Shown piece by piece: positions 26,049-33,897 of a DNA stretch of 64,000 nucleotides. This DNA is from Bradyrhizobium sp. CCGB12 (GTDB lineage: Bacteria; Pseudomonadota; Alphaproteobacteria; Rhizobiales; Xanthobacteraceae): positions 2,046,001-2,110,000 of the forward strand of contig NZ_JANADO010000001.1 of the NCBI RefSeq assembly GCF_024199845.1, read 5' to 3'. The notes under the pieces were generated by a model. That model saw nothing but the letters and a program-made list of their open reading frames with translations, had not been told where the DNA came from and made no database searches. The translations under genes and the position numbers were made by a program. Each line of letters opens with the position of its first letter. Positions within the stretch are counted from its first letter, which is position 1.

Positions 26049-26144
26049 ATGGCGATGGACCGCATCGAACAGGCCTTTGTCGCGACCGCGATCACGGGAT
26101 TCGTGGTGATGACTGTGGCAATCGTCTGGATGATGATCAGTTGA
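26049..26144 (+). CDS. Single-span membrane microprotein
   Basis: 31 codons: a short charged start (MAMDRIEQAF) and one hydrophobic helix (AITGFVVMTVAIVWMMIS). AAAGGGG lies 7-12 bases before the ATG. The sequence looks like a real membrane microprotein, but such short ORFs are hard to prove. It is followed 19 bp later by another possible one. Confidence 0.45.
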   Translation: MAMDRIEQAFVATAITGFVVMTVAIVWMMIS

Positions 26145-26163
26145 GGCGGGGAGGCCTGCAATA

Positions 26164-26244
26164 TTGCGCGTCGCGCTGCCTTACGCCGCGGTTGTGCTCT
26201 GCCTGGCGGTGACCGCCTGGCTTGCTATTGCGCATTTGTTTTGA
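26164..26244 (+). CDS. Possible single-span membrane microprotein
   Basis: 26 codons from a TTG preceded by GGGGAGG ten bases upstream. The product is one hydrophobic segment (YAAVVLCLAVTAWLAIAHLF). Very short and with a non-ATG start; its support is the ribosome site, the hydrophobicity and the position next to the similar ORF at 26049. Confidence 0.35.
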   Translation: MRVALPYAAVVLCLAVTAWLAIAHLF

Positions 26245-26251
26245 TCGTCGA

Positions 26252-26461
26252 TCAGTTGTGAGCCTGCAACTTGGTGGCCGGGCCGACTCTCTCGATGTTC
26301 CGGCGCCGCGGCTTGCGACGTTCCTGCTCCAGCTCATCGCGCAGGCGCTGCCCGCTCACGAGATGATCGCTGTTGCGCAACAGGGCCATCGACTCGCGAA
26401 CGATTTCGTGTGAATGGGCCAGCAACTGCGCATCAGCCGCGGAATTCGGCGTGTAGATCAT
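26252..26461 (-). CDS. Hypothetical small charged protein
   Basis: 69 residues from ATG at 26461, with GAGGAACG before it. It is helical and polar (AQLLAHSHEIVRESMALLRNS, then LRDELEQERRKPRRR) with a basic C-terminus. No known domain. It precedes nothing on its strand and is 49 bp downstream of the receiver gene's stop, so it may be co-transcribed with the receiver. Confidence 0.6.
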   Translation of the reverse strand: MIYTPNSAADAQLLAHSHEIVRESMALLRNSDHLVSGQRLRDELEQERRKPRRRNIERVGPATKLQAHN

Positions 26462-26510
26462 TGAGCGTTCCTCGGTCCGTCCTCGGGGAAGGAACACGCC
26501 TCACTGCGCG

Positions 26511-26912
26511 TCAGTTCCTACGGTCGGCGATAAGCGCGGCCAGCTTCTGTGCCATGGCCGCCAAATCGATTGGTTTCTCCAGCATCGGTACGTCCTGAAA
26601 TTCCGGACCGACGGTGATCCTGTCATATCCAGTCGTGAATACGAAAGGTACGCCGCGCGCCTTCAGTTCGCGGGCAACCGGGAAGATCATCTCGCTGCGG
26701 ATGTTTACGTCGAGCACGGCGGCATCCAGGATGCTGCCGTCGTGCAGGATTTTGAACGCGTCATCGAGATGGCCGACGGGGCCTGCGATCTCCGCGCCGA
26801 GCGAGCGAAAGGTCCTCCCGATGTCGTCGGCCAGGTAATATTCGTCCTCGACCACGAAAATGCGGCGCCCGGTCAGAGGCGTCTGCTGACGCGACGCCTG
26901 CGATATCGCCAT
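26511..26912 (-). CDS. Single-domain response regulator
   Basis: 133 residues, one receiver domain only. Acidic pair in VVEDEYYLADD (about 21-23), phospho-acceptor D68 in AAVLDVNI, switch Thr in FVFTTGYD and Lys in MLEKPIDL (K113). With no output domain it must act through a partner, for example as phosphate shuttle or sink for an HWE kinase. It is divergent from cheB (80 bp) and near the CheB-CheR-HWE kinase at 28.6 kb, a likely partner by position. Confidence 0.88.
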   Translation of the reverse strand: MAISQASRQQTPLTGRRIFVVEDEYYLADDIGRTFRSLGAEIAGPVGHLDDAFKILHDGSILDAAVLDVNIRSEMIFPVARELKARGVPFVFTTGYDRITVGPEFQDVPMLEKPIDLAAMAQKLAALIADRRN

Positions 26913-26992
26913 GGTGTGTCTCCAGCCTTCCCCGTAGGAACATAAAACGGGGGTCCGCCTTGGTTCAAACGATACAAGCGAAGGCGGGTTCC

Positions 26993-28000
26993 ATGAGCAA
27001 CCGCGACATCATCGTCATCGGGGGCTCCGCCGGGGCCACTCAGCCCCTGAAGCAGATTTTGGGCGGCCTGCCGGCAGACCTGCCGGCTGCGGTCTTCATC
27101 GTCCTGCACATTCCCGCGCAGGGCATCGGCATTCTCTCGACGGTTGCCAGCAATGCCGGCCCGCTTCCGGTCCGGCAGGCCGAAAACGGCATGAAGATCG
27201 AGCCGGGCCGGGTCTATCTGGCCGCGCCGGACCACCATCTGTTGCTGGCCGAAGATCGCATCTTTCTCGGGCGCGGCCCGCGCGAAAACCTGGCGCGGCC
27301 AGCGATCGACGCCTTGTTCCGCTCGGCGGCCCTTTATCACGGGCCGCGCGTGATCGGCGTCCTCCTGAGTGGCCTGTTGTCCGACGGCGCGGCCGGCCTC
27401 AACGCGATCAAGCGCTGCGGTGGGATGACCGTGGTCCAGGACCCCACGGACGCCATTTCCGACGAGATGCCACGGCGGGCGATGGAGGCGACCACCATCG
27501 ACCTCTGCGTTCGCGGCGCCTCGATGGGCGACGTCCTGTCCGAGCTCGTCAGGGAGCAGGCCGGAGCCGTTCTGCCGATCCCGCCCGAGATCAGGCTCGA
27601 GGTCGAAATTGCAGCCGGCGACCGGATCGGAAGCGACAAACTCGTCTCGATCGCCGATCCCGTCGCGCTGACCTGCCCGGCATGCGGCGGCGTCATGTCC
27701 GAGGTTAAGGAAGCGCGCCCGCTGCGCTTCCGCTGTCAGGTTGGACACGCCTACACGGCGGATGCGCTCGCCAAGGAGCAGGAAGGACGGGTGGATGAAG
27801 CCTTGCGGGTCGCGCTGCGCATCATCGAGGAGCGGGCCGAGCTGGTGCATCGCATGGCCAGCGATGGCCGGCGCAGCGGCCGCCTCGCGGTTGCCGAGAT
27901 GTACCAGGCGCGTGCGGCTGAATACCGCGAATATGCCGACATGATCCGGCGCGTCGTGCTACAGTCGCTCGATCCTCCGGTTCGCAAGCGGGAGGCTTGA
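26993..28000 (+). CDS. cheB: CheB-type methylesterase without receiver, with C-terminal zinc-ribbon-like part
   Basis: 335 residues. The CheB catalytic domain is at 1-190, with the expected S12 (GGSAGAT), H39 (VLHIP) and D131 (SGLLSDGAAG). There is no N-terminal receiver, so activity is not switched by direct phosphorylation as in classical CheB. The C-terminal part has C228-x2-C231 and C248-x3-H252, a zinc-ribbon-like pattern, then a helical tail. No receptor or cheA/cheW is adjacent, so it probably does not serve ordinary chemotaxis. It lies in front of a CheB-CheR-PAS-HWE fusion. Confidence 0.85.
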   Translation: MSNRDIIVIGGSAGATQPLKQILGGLPADLPAAVFIVLHIPAQGIGILSTVASNAGPLPVRQAENGMKIEPGRVYLAAPDHHLLLAEDRIFLGRGPRENLARPAIDALFRSAALYHGPRVIGVLLSGLLSDGAAGLNAIKRCGGMTVVQDPTDAISDEMPRRAMEATTIDLCVRGASMGDVLSELVREQAGAVLPIPPEIRLEVEIAAGDRIGSDKLVSIADPVALTCPACGGVMSEVKEARPLRFRCQVGHAYTADALAKEQEGRVDEALRVALRIIEERAELVHRMASDGRRSGRLAVAEMYQARAAEYREYADMIRRVVLQSLDPPVRKREA

Positions 28001-28010
28001 AGGCTGCGCC

Positions 28011-28292
28011 ATGGCCATCTCCGTTGCCGAAAATGCCCGGCTGCTCGATGCAGAGCAGCGCCTTCTGGTGAAGGCCGATCAGGATATCGAGGAGGGCTGG
28101 CAGCGCATCCGCGACCAGGAAGATCGTGTGCGCGAACTTCAGGTCGGCGGCCACGACACGCGCCAGGCGCAGCGGCTAGTTGACCTGCTCAAGCAGACCC
28201 TGATCGAATGGGAACGTCACCGCGTCCTGATTGCGCAGCGCGTCAATTACCTCCAGCAGCAGGTCGCGGCGGGAAAGCTCGAAGCCGGCTGA
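28011..28292 (+). CDS. Hypothetical coiled-coil protein
   Basis: 93 residues, almost all helical and charged (LLVKADQDIEEGWQRIRDQE, then RLVDLLKQTLIEWERHR). It starts 10 bp after cheB and is probably co-transcribed. It has no known domain; a short helical adapter is possible. Its 3' end overlaps the small convergent ORF at 28243-28449 by 50 bp. Confidence 0.72.
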   Translation: MAISVAENARLLDAEQRLLVKADQDIEEGWQRIRDQEDRVRELQVGGHDTRQAQRLVDLLKQTLIEWERHRVLIAQRVNYLQQQVAAGKLEAG

Positions 28293-28449
28293 CCGGCCGC
28301 CTGAACTCCGCGCTGAGCTCGAACAGATAGTCGAGCTGCCACTCGGCGCTGCGGCGCCAGCGGTCGTTCTCGTCGAGTAGCCGGCGGGCGGTCGCGGTGG
28401 CGACCTCGGCCCGGCTGATCAGAGCCGCGAGCTCTTCGGAGATCTGCAT
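28243..28449 (-). CDS. Hypothetical small protein
   Basis: 68 residues from ATG at 28449 (MQISEELAALISRAEVATAT, helical, polar). An in-frame ATG at 28509 would add 20 residues. It overlaps the end of the convergent gene above by 50 bp. It has no known domain. The internal part (ARRLLDENDRWRRSAEWQ) looks protein-like; the Pro/Arg-rich tail does not. Confidence 0.45.
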   Translation of the reverse strand: MQISEELAALISRAEVATATARRLLDENDRWRRSAEWQLDYLFELSAEFRRPVSRLRAFPPRPAAGGN

Positions 28450-28635
28450 CGCGGGTTCCAGCGTTACGGGCCGAGTATGGACCTCCCGGCAGGGACTGAC
28501 AACGGTCATGGCGGAAATCAAAGGACGCCTGGTGACATTTTTGCCTTTGATCTGTTGGGGTAATATCCAATTCTGCTATCTGCAGGGACCGGGGTGCCCG
28601 TCGCTCCCGGCCAGCGAACGAGAGCCACCAGAGCC

Positions 28636-31600
28636 ATGAATGAAGTCGGCGACCAAGCGGTTGAAGGAGAACGCCAGACCAAGACCCCGCTGGTCATCGG
28701 CGTGGGCGCTTCCCCCGGAGCTCTGGACAGTATCGAACGCTTCTTTGCGAAGCTGACCGTGGGAGCCGATCAGGCCATCGTGCTCGCGCTTCAACACCAC
28801 GAGGCCCTCGATGAGCCGCGGCTGCGCCGGATCGTGCAAAACGCCCACGGAGGAGAAGTCTCCGACCCGGGCAACGGGCAGGCGATCGAGGGCGGCACCG
28901 TCTATCTGTGTCCGCCGGCGATGATCACCACCATCCAGGGCGGCCGTTTTGCGATCCGCAAGGCCGAGCAGGCGCCCGGCGAGCGCGCCACCATCGACAG
29001 CTTCCTGGTGTCGCTGGCGGAAGAGCGCGCCGAGCAGTCGATCGGCGTGATCCTGTCCGGCACCGGCGGCGACGGCACGCTGGGCACCGCAACGCTCAAG
29101 GATCACGGTGGTCTCGCCATCGCCGAGAAGGTCGCTGCCGACGAGACCGATCATCTCAAGGACGCCAACACGCCGGCGGCGATCGCCGATTACGTGCTGG
29201 CGCCTGAAGATATTCCCGAACACATCCAGGTCTATGCCCGTCATCTCAGGCGGCTGGACGAGAAGCAGGGCTTCGACGAGGTGCTGGCGGCCGCCGCGAC
29301 CTCGCTGTCGCGCATCGCGGACATCCTGCGCAACAAGACCGGCAACGATTTCCACGGCTACAAGCAGAACACCTTCCTGCGCCGTGTGCAGCGGCGCATG
29401 CAAGTGGTCCAGATCGACGACATTCCCGCCTATGTCGATTTCCTGCGCAACGACAAGGACGAAGCGCAGCTTCTCTTCAACGACCTCCTGATCGGTGTCA
29501 CCGAGTTCTTCCGTGACAAGCGCGAATTCGACGTGTTGGAGACGCAGATCGTCCCGAAGATCTTCGAAAACAAGGGCGCCGGCCAGCAGGTGCGCGTCTG
29601 GGTGCTTGGTTGCGCCACCGGCGAGGAGGCCTATTCGATTGGCATTCTCCTGCGCGAGCACATGACGCGGATGGACTCCCCGCCGCAGGTGCAGATCTTC
29701 GCTACCGACATCGACGGCCGGGCGCTGGCGACCGCGCGCGTCGGTCGCTATCGCACCAACATCGAGGCTGACATGACCAGCGAGCGCCTGGCGCGCTGGT
29801 TCGTGCGCGAGGGCGACACCTATTGCGTGGTGAAGGAGCTGCGCGAGATGTGCATCTTCTCGCAGCACAACGTCATCAAGGACGCGCCGTTCTCCAAGCT
29901 CGACCTCGTCTCCTGCCGCAACCTGCTCATCTATCTCAATGCCGAGTTGCAGAACCGGGTGATCCCCCTGTTCCATTTCGCGTTGCTGCAGGAGCGCTAT
30001 CTGTTCCTCGGCAATTCCGAGAACGTGACGCGGCACCCGAAACTGTTCGCGCCGGTCGACCGCCGCGCCCGCATCTTCAAGAAGCTGGAGACCGGAACGC
30101 GACTGCCGCCGGAATTTCCGATCACGACTTCGGCGGGCAGGGCGCCGGTCGAAGTGCCGCCGATGCGCTCCTTCGGCCCTGATGTCGGGCTGGAGCGCCG
30201 CGCCCAGCGCATCGCGGAGCGTTACGCCCCGGCCTATGTCATTACCGACGACAACTTCCAGATCCTGCATTTCTCCGGGAGGACCGGCCGCTACATCGAG
30301 CCCACGGCGGGCACGGCCACGCTCGATCTGCTCCAGCTCGTGCACCGCGACCTCAGACTAGAATTGCGCACAGCGCTCAGCCGCGCCGCGGAAACCAACG
30401 AGCCCGCCCATGCCGAACAGGTCCAGCTCGGGGTGAACGGCCACCGTGTCCTCGTAGACATCACTGTCGAGCCGATCCAGGAAGGCGCCGGCGGCCACCG
30501 CAATTTCGTCGTGCTGTTCAAGGACGGGCCCGTTCGCGCGGTCGAGGTCGATCAGGGCAATCCCAACGCGCTGGTACGCACCGAGCACGTCGAGCGTCTG
30601 GAAAGTGAGCTACGCGCTACGCGCGAGCGCCTCCAGGCCACCATCGAGGAGCTCGAAAGCACCAACGAGGAGCTGAAGTCCTCCAACGAGGAATACCAGT
30701 CGCTCAATGAGGAGCTTCAGTCCGCGAACGAGGAGCTCGAAACCTCGCGCGAGGAATTACAGTCGGTCAACGAGGAGCTGACAACCGTCAACGGTGAGCT
30801 GGCACACCGCGTCCAGGAATTGACGCGCGCCACCAGCGATCTCAAGAACTTCCTCGAGAGCACGCAGATCGCCACGGTGTTCCTCGACAATGATTTGCGC
30901 GTGATGAATTTCACGCCGGCGATCACGCAGGTCCTGCACCTCGTCGAGACCGATACGGGGCGCCCCATCGCCCATATCAAGGCACGCATCCCGATCGAGG
31001 AGCTCTATGATGACGTCCGCAGCGTGCTTCGCACGCTCGCAAGCGTCGAGCGCGAGCTGAGTGCACCGGACAGCGGCACACGCTACATCGTGCGCATCCT
31101 GCCCTATCGCAGCGTCGACAATTTCATCGCCGGCGTCGTCATGACCTTCATCGACGTCACCGCGATCACCCGCGCCGAGGAGCGGCAGCGCCTGCTGCTG
31201 GCCGAGCTCCAGCACCGCGTCCGCAACACGCTCGGCGTTGTCCGGTCGATCGCCCGCCGTTCGGCGGAATCCAGCTCCACCGTCGAGGAATACGCCGCTC
31301 ATCTCGACGGCCGGCTCAACGCCTTCGCCCGCACCCAGGCCCTGGTGACCCGCGATCCCGAAGGCGGCGTCGATCTCGAATATCTCGTGGTCGAGGAGCT
31401 CCTGGCCTACAACGCCCACGAAGGCGAGCAGATACGGGTCTCCGGCCCCAAGGTTCGCTTTCAGCCCAAGGCCGCGGAGACCTTCGCGCTCGCGATCCAC
31501 GAGCTCGCGACCAACGCGCTTAAATACGGCGCCTTGAGTCAACCGAGCGGGCGCATCGATACCTCCTGGCGCCTCGACGAGAGCACGGCCCCTGCGGAGC

Positions 31601-31803
31601 TGGTGTTCGAATGGCGCGAACGGGGTGGGCCGCAGGTGCGGCCGCCGCCGCGAAAAGGCTTTGGCACCGAGCTTCTCGAGCGCACGCTGGCGTTCGAGTT
31701 CAAGGGGCAGACCAATTTGGCATTCGGCCCCGCGGGGTTGCAATGCACGATCGTCATCCCCTTGAGCAAGCGCACGTTCCATACGCCGATGGTGGCTGAC
31801 TGA
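28636..31803 (+). CDS. CheB-CheR-PAS-HWE histidine kinase fusion
   Basis: 1055 residues, cytoplasmic. Domains: CheB methylesterase (about 17-195; S26, H54/H55, D146); CheR N-terminal (215-275) and CheR methyltransferase (280-500; SAM motif LGCATGEEAYS at 324-334, later FATDIDGRAL and CRNLLIYLN); PAS (about 525-640); a long Glu-rich coiled coil (about 655-730, repeated EELxSxNEE units); a second PAS (740-850); and an HWE kinase (H860 in ELQHRVRNTLG, AIHELATNALKYGALS, W993-x-E). Both the esterase and the transferase parts keep key residues. The ATG at 28636 is used; a GTG 42 bp upstream is possible. It is followed directly by a Crp/Fnr gene. Confidence 0.9.
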   Translation: MNEVGDQAVEGERQTKTPLVIGVGASPGALDSIERFFAKLTVGADQAIVLALQHHEALDEPRLRRIVQNAHGGEVSDPGNGQAIEGGTVYLCPPAMITTIQGGRFAIRKAEQAPGERATIDSFLVSLAEERAEQSIGVILSGTGGDGTLGTATLKDHGGLAIAEKVAADETDHLKDANTPAAIADYVLAPEDIPEHIQVYARHLRRLDEKQGFDEVLAAAATSLSRIADILRNKTGNDFHGYKQNTFLRRVQRRMQVVQIDDIPAYVDFLRNDKDEAQLLFNDLLIGVTEFFRDKREFDVLETQIVPKIFENKGAGQQVRVWVLGCATGEEAYSIGILLREHMTRMDSPPQVQIFATDIDGRALATARVGRYRTNIEADMTSERLARWFVREGDTYCVVKELREMCIFSQHNVIKDAPFSKLDLVSCRNLLIYLNAELQNRVIPLFHFALLQERYLFLGNSENVTRHPKLFAPVDRRARIFKKLETGTRLPPEFPITTSAGRAPVEVPPMRSFGPDVGLERRAQRIAERYAPAYVITDDNFQILHFSGRTGRYIEPTAGTATLDLLQLVHRDLRLELRTALSRAAETNEPAHAEQVQLGVNGHRVLVDITVEPIQEGAGGHRNFVVLFKDGPVRAVEVDQGNPNALVRTEHVERLESELRATRERLQATIEELESTNEELKSSNEEYQSLNEELQSANEELETSREELQSVNEELTTVNGELAHRVQELTRATSDLKNFLESTQIATVFLDNDLRVMNFTPAITQVLHLVETDTGRPIAHIKARIPIEELYDDVRSVLRTLASVERELSAPDSGTRYIVRILPYRSVDNFIAGVVMTFIDVTAITRAEERQRLLLAELQHRVRNTLGVVRSIARRSAESSSTVEEYAAHLDGRLNAFARTQALVTRDPEGGVDLEYLVVEELLAYNAHEGEQIRVSGPKVRFQPKAAETFALAIHELATNALKYGALSQPSGRIDTSWRLDESTAPAELVFEWRERGGPQVRPPPRKGFGTELLERTLAFEFKGQTNLAFGPAGLQCTIVIPLSKRTFHTPMVAD

Positions 31804-32549
31804 TGTCGTTGTCGCTGACCGACCGCAGCCTTGTGGAGCCGGTCGTTCGCCGGCTGAACGTGCTGAGGCCTTTGTCGGCCGAGGCCCGTGCATCACTCGA
31901 ATATGCCATGCTTGAAGGCCTGCAGCGCGCGGGTTCAGGCGAGGACCTCATCACGGAGGGGGATCCGATCGACAGTGTCCGCATCGTGCTGTCGGGCTGG
32001 CTCTGCCGCTACAAGACGCTCGAGGACGGCCGGCGCCAGATCGTCAATTTCATCTTTCCGGGGGAGAGCTGCGACGCGCATGCATTTCTGCTCCCGGTGA
32101 TGGACCATTCCATCGCGACGCTGACGCCGGCGGTCTACGCTGAGATCAAGCGGGCGCGTTTCGAGAGTCTCGTGGCGGCCGACCGCTCGCTTGCGGAAGC
32201 GCTCTGGTGCGAGACTTTGGTCAACAACGCCGTCCAGCGCGAATGGGCCATCAATCTCGGCCGCCGTACAGCTCTGGAGCGCGCCGCGCATCTGTTCTGC
32301 GAGATCTTCGAGCGGCTTCGTCCCGTCGGGATGGTCGACGGCAATTCCTGCATCATGCCCATCACCCAGATGGACCTCGCCGATGCCACCGGTCTGTCGG
32401 TGGTCCATCTCAACCGCACCATCCAGGAGCTGCGTGCCTCGGGGCTGATCGTGCTGCGTGACCGCGCGCTGACCATTCCCGATCTCGATGCACTCAAGGA
32501 CGCAGCGTTGTTCTCGCCGAGCTATCTGCAACTTTATCGGCGGGGCTGA
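31803..32549 (+). CDS. Crp/Fnr-family transcriptional regulator
   Basis: 248 residues. A cyclic-nucleotide-binding-like beta-roll (about 40-140; GEDLITEGDPIDSVRIVLSG, VNFIFPGESCDAH) is followed by a Crp-type winged helix (MDLADATGLSVVHLNRTIQELRASGLI). It lacks the N-terminal cysteine cluster of Fnr/FixK-type oxygen sensors, and its effector is unknown. The ATG shares one base with the kinase stop, so expression is coupled to it. It resembles the orphan Crp regulators common in rhizobia. Confidence 0.88.
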   Translation: MSLSLTDRSLVEPVVRRLNVLRPLSAEARASLEYAMLEGLQRAGSGEDLITEGDPIDSVRIVLSGWLCRYKTLEDGRRQIVNFIFPGESCDAHAFLLPVMDHSIATLTPAVYAEIKRARFESLVAADRSLAEALWCETLVNNAVQREWAINLGRRTALERAAHLFCEIFERLRPVGMVDGNSCIMPITQMDLADATGLSVVHLNRTIQELRASGLIVLRDRALTIPDLDALKDAALFSPSYLQLYRRG

Positions 32550-32706
32550 CAAGGCCTTGCCTTGGGAAGGGCTCGTGGGTCTTTCGGCCGAGGAACGTAT
32601 CCGGTTGCGGAAGTGTCAGCACCTTCTTCGCTTCACGGATGTCCTCACGCATCTGTTGCGTATGCTTCGCGTCGGATTGCAGTGAATAGTAGACGGATTG
32701 CGCCAT
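32494..32706 (-). CDS. Short rhizobial-type protein with PDTFLGR motif
   Basis: 70 residues. The first 50 (QSDAKHTQQMREDIREAKKV, then LPQPDTFLGRKTHEPFP) match a kind of short protein familiar in rhizobia that ends in PDTFLGR plus a basic tail. GGAGCG lies before the ATG. The C-terminal 20 codons overlap the end of the Crp gene antisense, so the original stop may have been lost. The function is unknown. Confidence 0.55.
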   Translation of the reverse strand: MAQSVYYSLQSDAKHTQQMREDIREAKKVLTLPQPDTFLGRKTHEPFPRQGLVSPADKVADSSARTTLRP

Positions 32707-32978
32707 GGAACGCTCCCTGACGATGCAGGCGGGAGCGCAATCGGTCTCTCAGCCACCAGCGCCTACGGCATGGCCTCTCAGCCGGTGATGAGGAGAGAAT
32801 ACATCTTTCCGCATGCTTCGCCTATGGGAAACCAGGTGTGATCGGCGGCGTCGACCTTAATCTGCTCGTGCGGGCGACGATTTCCGGGTCGCGTCGTTGC
32901 AGATGATTTGGAGCAGATAGCTCGTCTTGAGTAACTTACTTAAACGCGCGGGTGCTCCGGAGTCTGTATCGTCAGTCA

Positions 32979-33161
32979 ATGAGCGACACCCTGTTTGCAC
33001 GCGCTGCACGCGCGATCGAAGCGAGCCGTACCCTCCGTGTGCAGCACAGAATGGCTGCAGATCAGCTTGATGATGCCAAGCGCGAGGCGCGCCGCGTGGT
33101 GATGGAAAGCGCGATGTTGCGCTCGGAGATCAAGGCCCTTCGCGACAATCGAGAAGAATAG
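32979..33161 (+). CDS. Hypothetical short helical protein
   Basis: 60 residues from ATG at 32979, rich in Ala/Arg/Glu and helical throughout (DDAKREARRVVMESAMLRSE). An in-frame GTG at 32952 has no better ribosome site. No known domain. Confidence 0.5.
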   Translation: MSDTLFARAARAIEASRTLRVQHRMAADQLDDAKREARRVVMESAMLRSEIKALRDNREE

Positions 33162-33327
33162 GGCCTCGTGAGGCCGACCATTCCCATTGTTCCGCGCGCC
33201 GAGGCCTTTTCGCAGCGCGCTTTTTCCCGACGCCGAGAAACTGTTCGCATCATGCCGGACTGGCGATCGAGCCAGCCGAGAAGAACGCAACGGCGCGCCC
33301 TGCCATGAACAGGGAGAATTCCTCACG

Positions 33328-33462
33328 TTGACGCGACATCGTGTCGGACAAAAGGATGCGCCGGAAACGCGCATTGCGGCAGAAGCCGAGCGGCTTCGCG
33401 AACACGGTTCTCAGATGAGTGAGTGGCTGCGCTCACCGGGCTACAGCCGCCGCAATAGATGA
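33328..33462 (+). CDS. Possible short protein, relative of the 34803 gene
   Basis: 44 codons from a TTG preceded by GGGAGA. The C-terminus (SEWLRSPGYSRR) resembles that of the gene at 34803-35009 (TDWLSTPVYPRR), which suggests a truncated or eroded copy of the same small-protein family. A 7-bp hairpin (GTGCAGC / GCTGCAC, 33468-33488) follows the stop. The rest of 33163-33612 holds no other supported feature. Confidence 0.35.
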   Translation: MTRHRVGQKDAPETRIAAEAERLREHGSQMSEWLRSPGYSRRNR

Positions 33463-33612
33463 AGTAAGTGCAGCACGTCAGGCTGCACGCGCCGGGAACG
33501 GGTTAGATGTCGGCGCGTACCGATGCGCTGGTGTCGTGGGCAGAAACCGGAAAAATGAGCGCCACGTCCATCGTCCCCGTTGCGTCCGGTTGTCACCCGG
33601 CGGTGCCTTCCT

Positions 33613-33897
33613 TCAACGCCGCTTCGCGGCTTTGGTTCTCCGGTTGTAGGGGGAGCGGTTGACCGGCCGGAGCGAAATCCCTTCGCGCTGTGCCTTGCTG
33701 CGAATGGCTGTGACCGGGCGCTGGAGCTTGAGGCTCATGACGCCGGTTGGCGTGTTTCCTTTAGCGAGCTGCTTCAGCTTGTTGACGTCGGCAGGCGTCC
33801 ACGGCTGGCGCGCGCGGCGCTTATACGCGGGATTTGCCTTGCGCGGTCCTTTGCGGCCGATTGGTGAGCCCGGTCGTTTCCTTGCTGCTTTCGCCAT
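33613..33897 (-). CDS. Basic helix-turn-helix-like small protein
   Basis: 94 residues, about 30 percent Arg+Lys. The central part (WTPADVNKLKQLAKGNTPTG, then LQRPVTAIRSKAQREGISLR) looks like a Myb/SANT-like DNA-binding helix set often seen in short rhizobial proteins. A textbook ribosome site (AAGGAGGATCATC) precedes the ATG. It is probably a nucleoid or regulatory DNA-binding protein; direct evidence is lacking. A GGAAC-N17-TGTT box at 33924-33949 may be its promoter. Confidence 0.78.
   Translation of the reverse strand: MAKAARKRPGSPIGRKGPRKANPAYKRRARQPWTPADVNKLKQLAKGNTPTGVMSLKLQRPVTAIRSKAQREGISLRPVNRSPYNRRTKAAKRR

Noticed and set aside
26461..26519. GGAAC-N18-GTTCC inverted repeat near 26491-26518
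   Set aside because: The arms are only five bases and no partner CGTT is correctly spaced. It cannot be told from chance.
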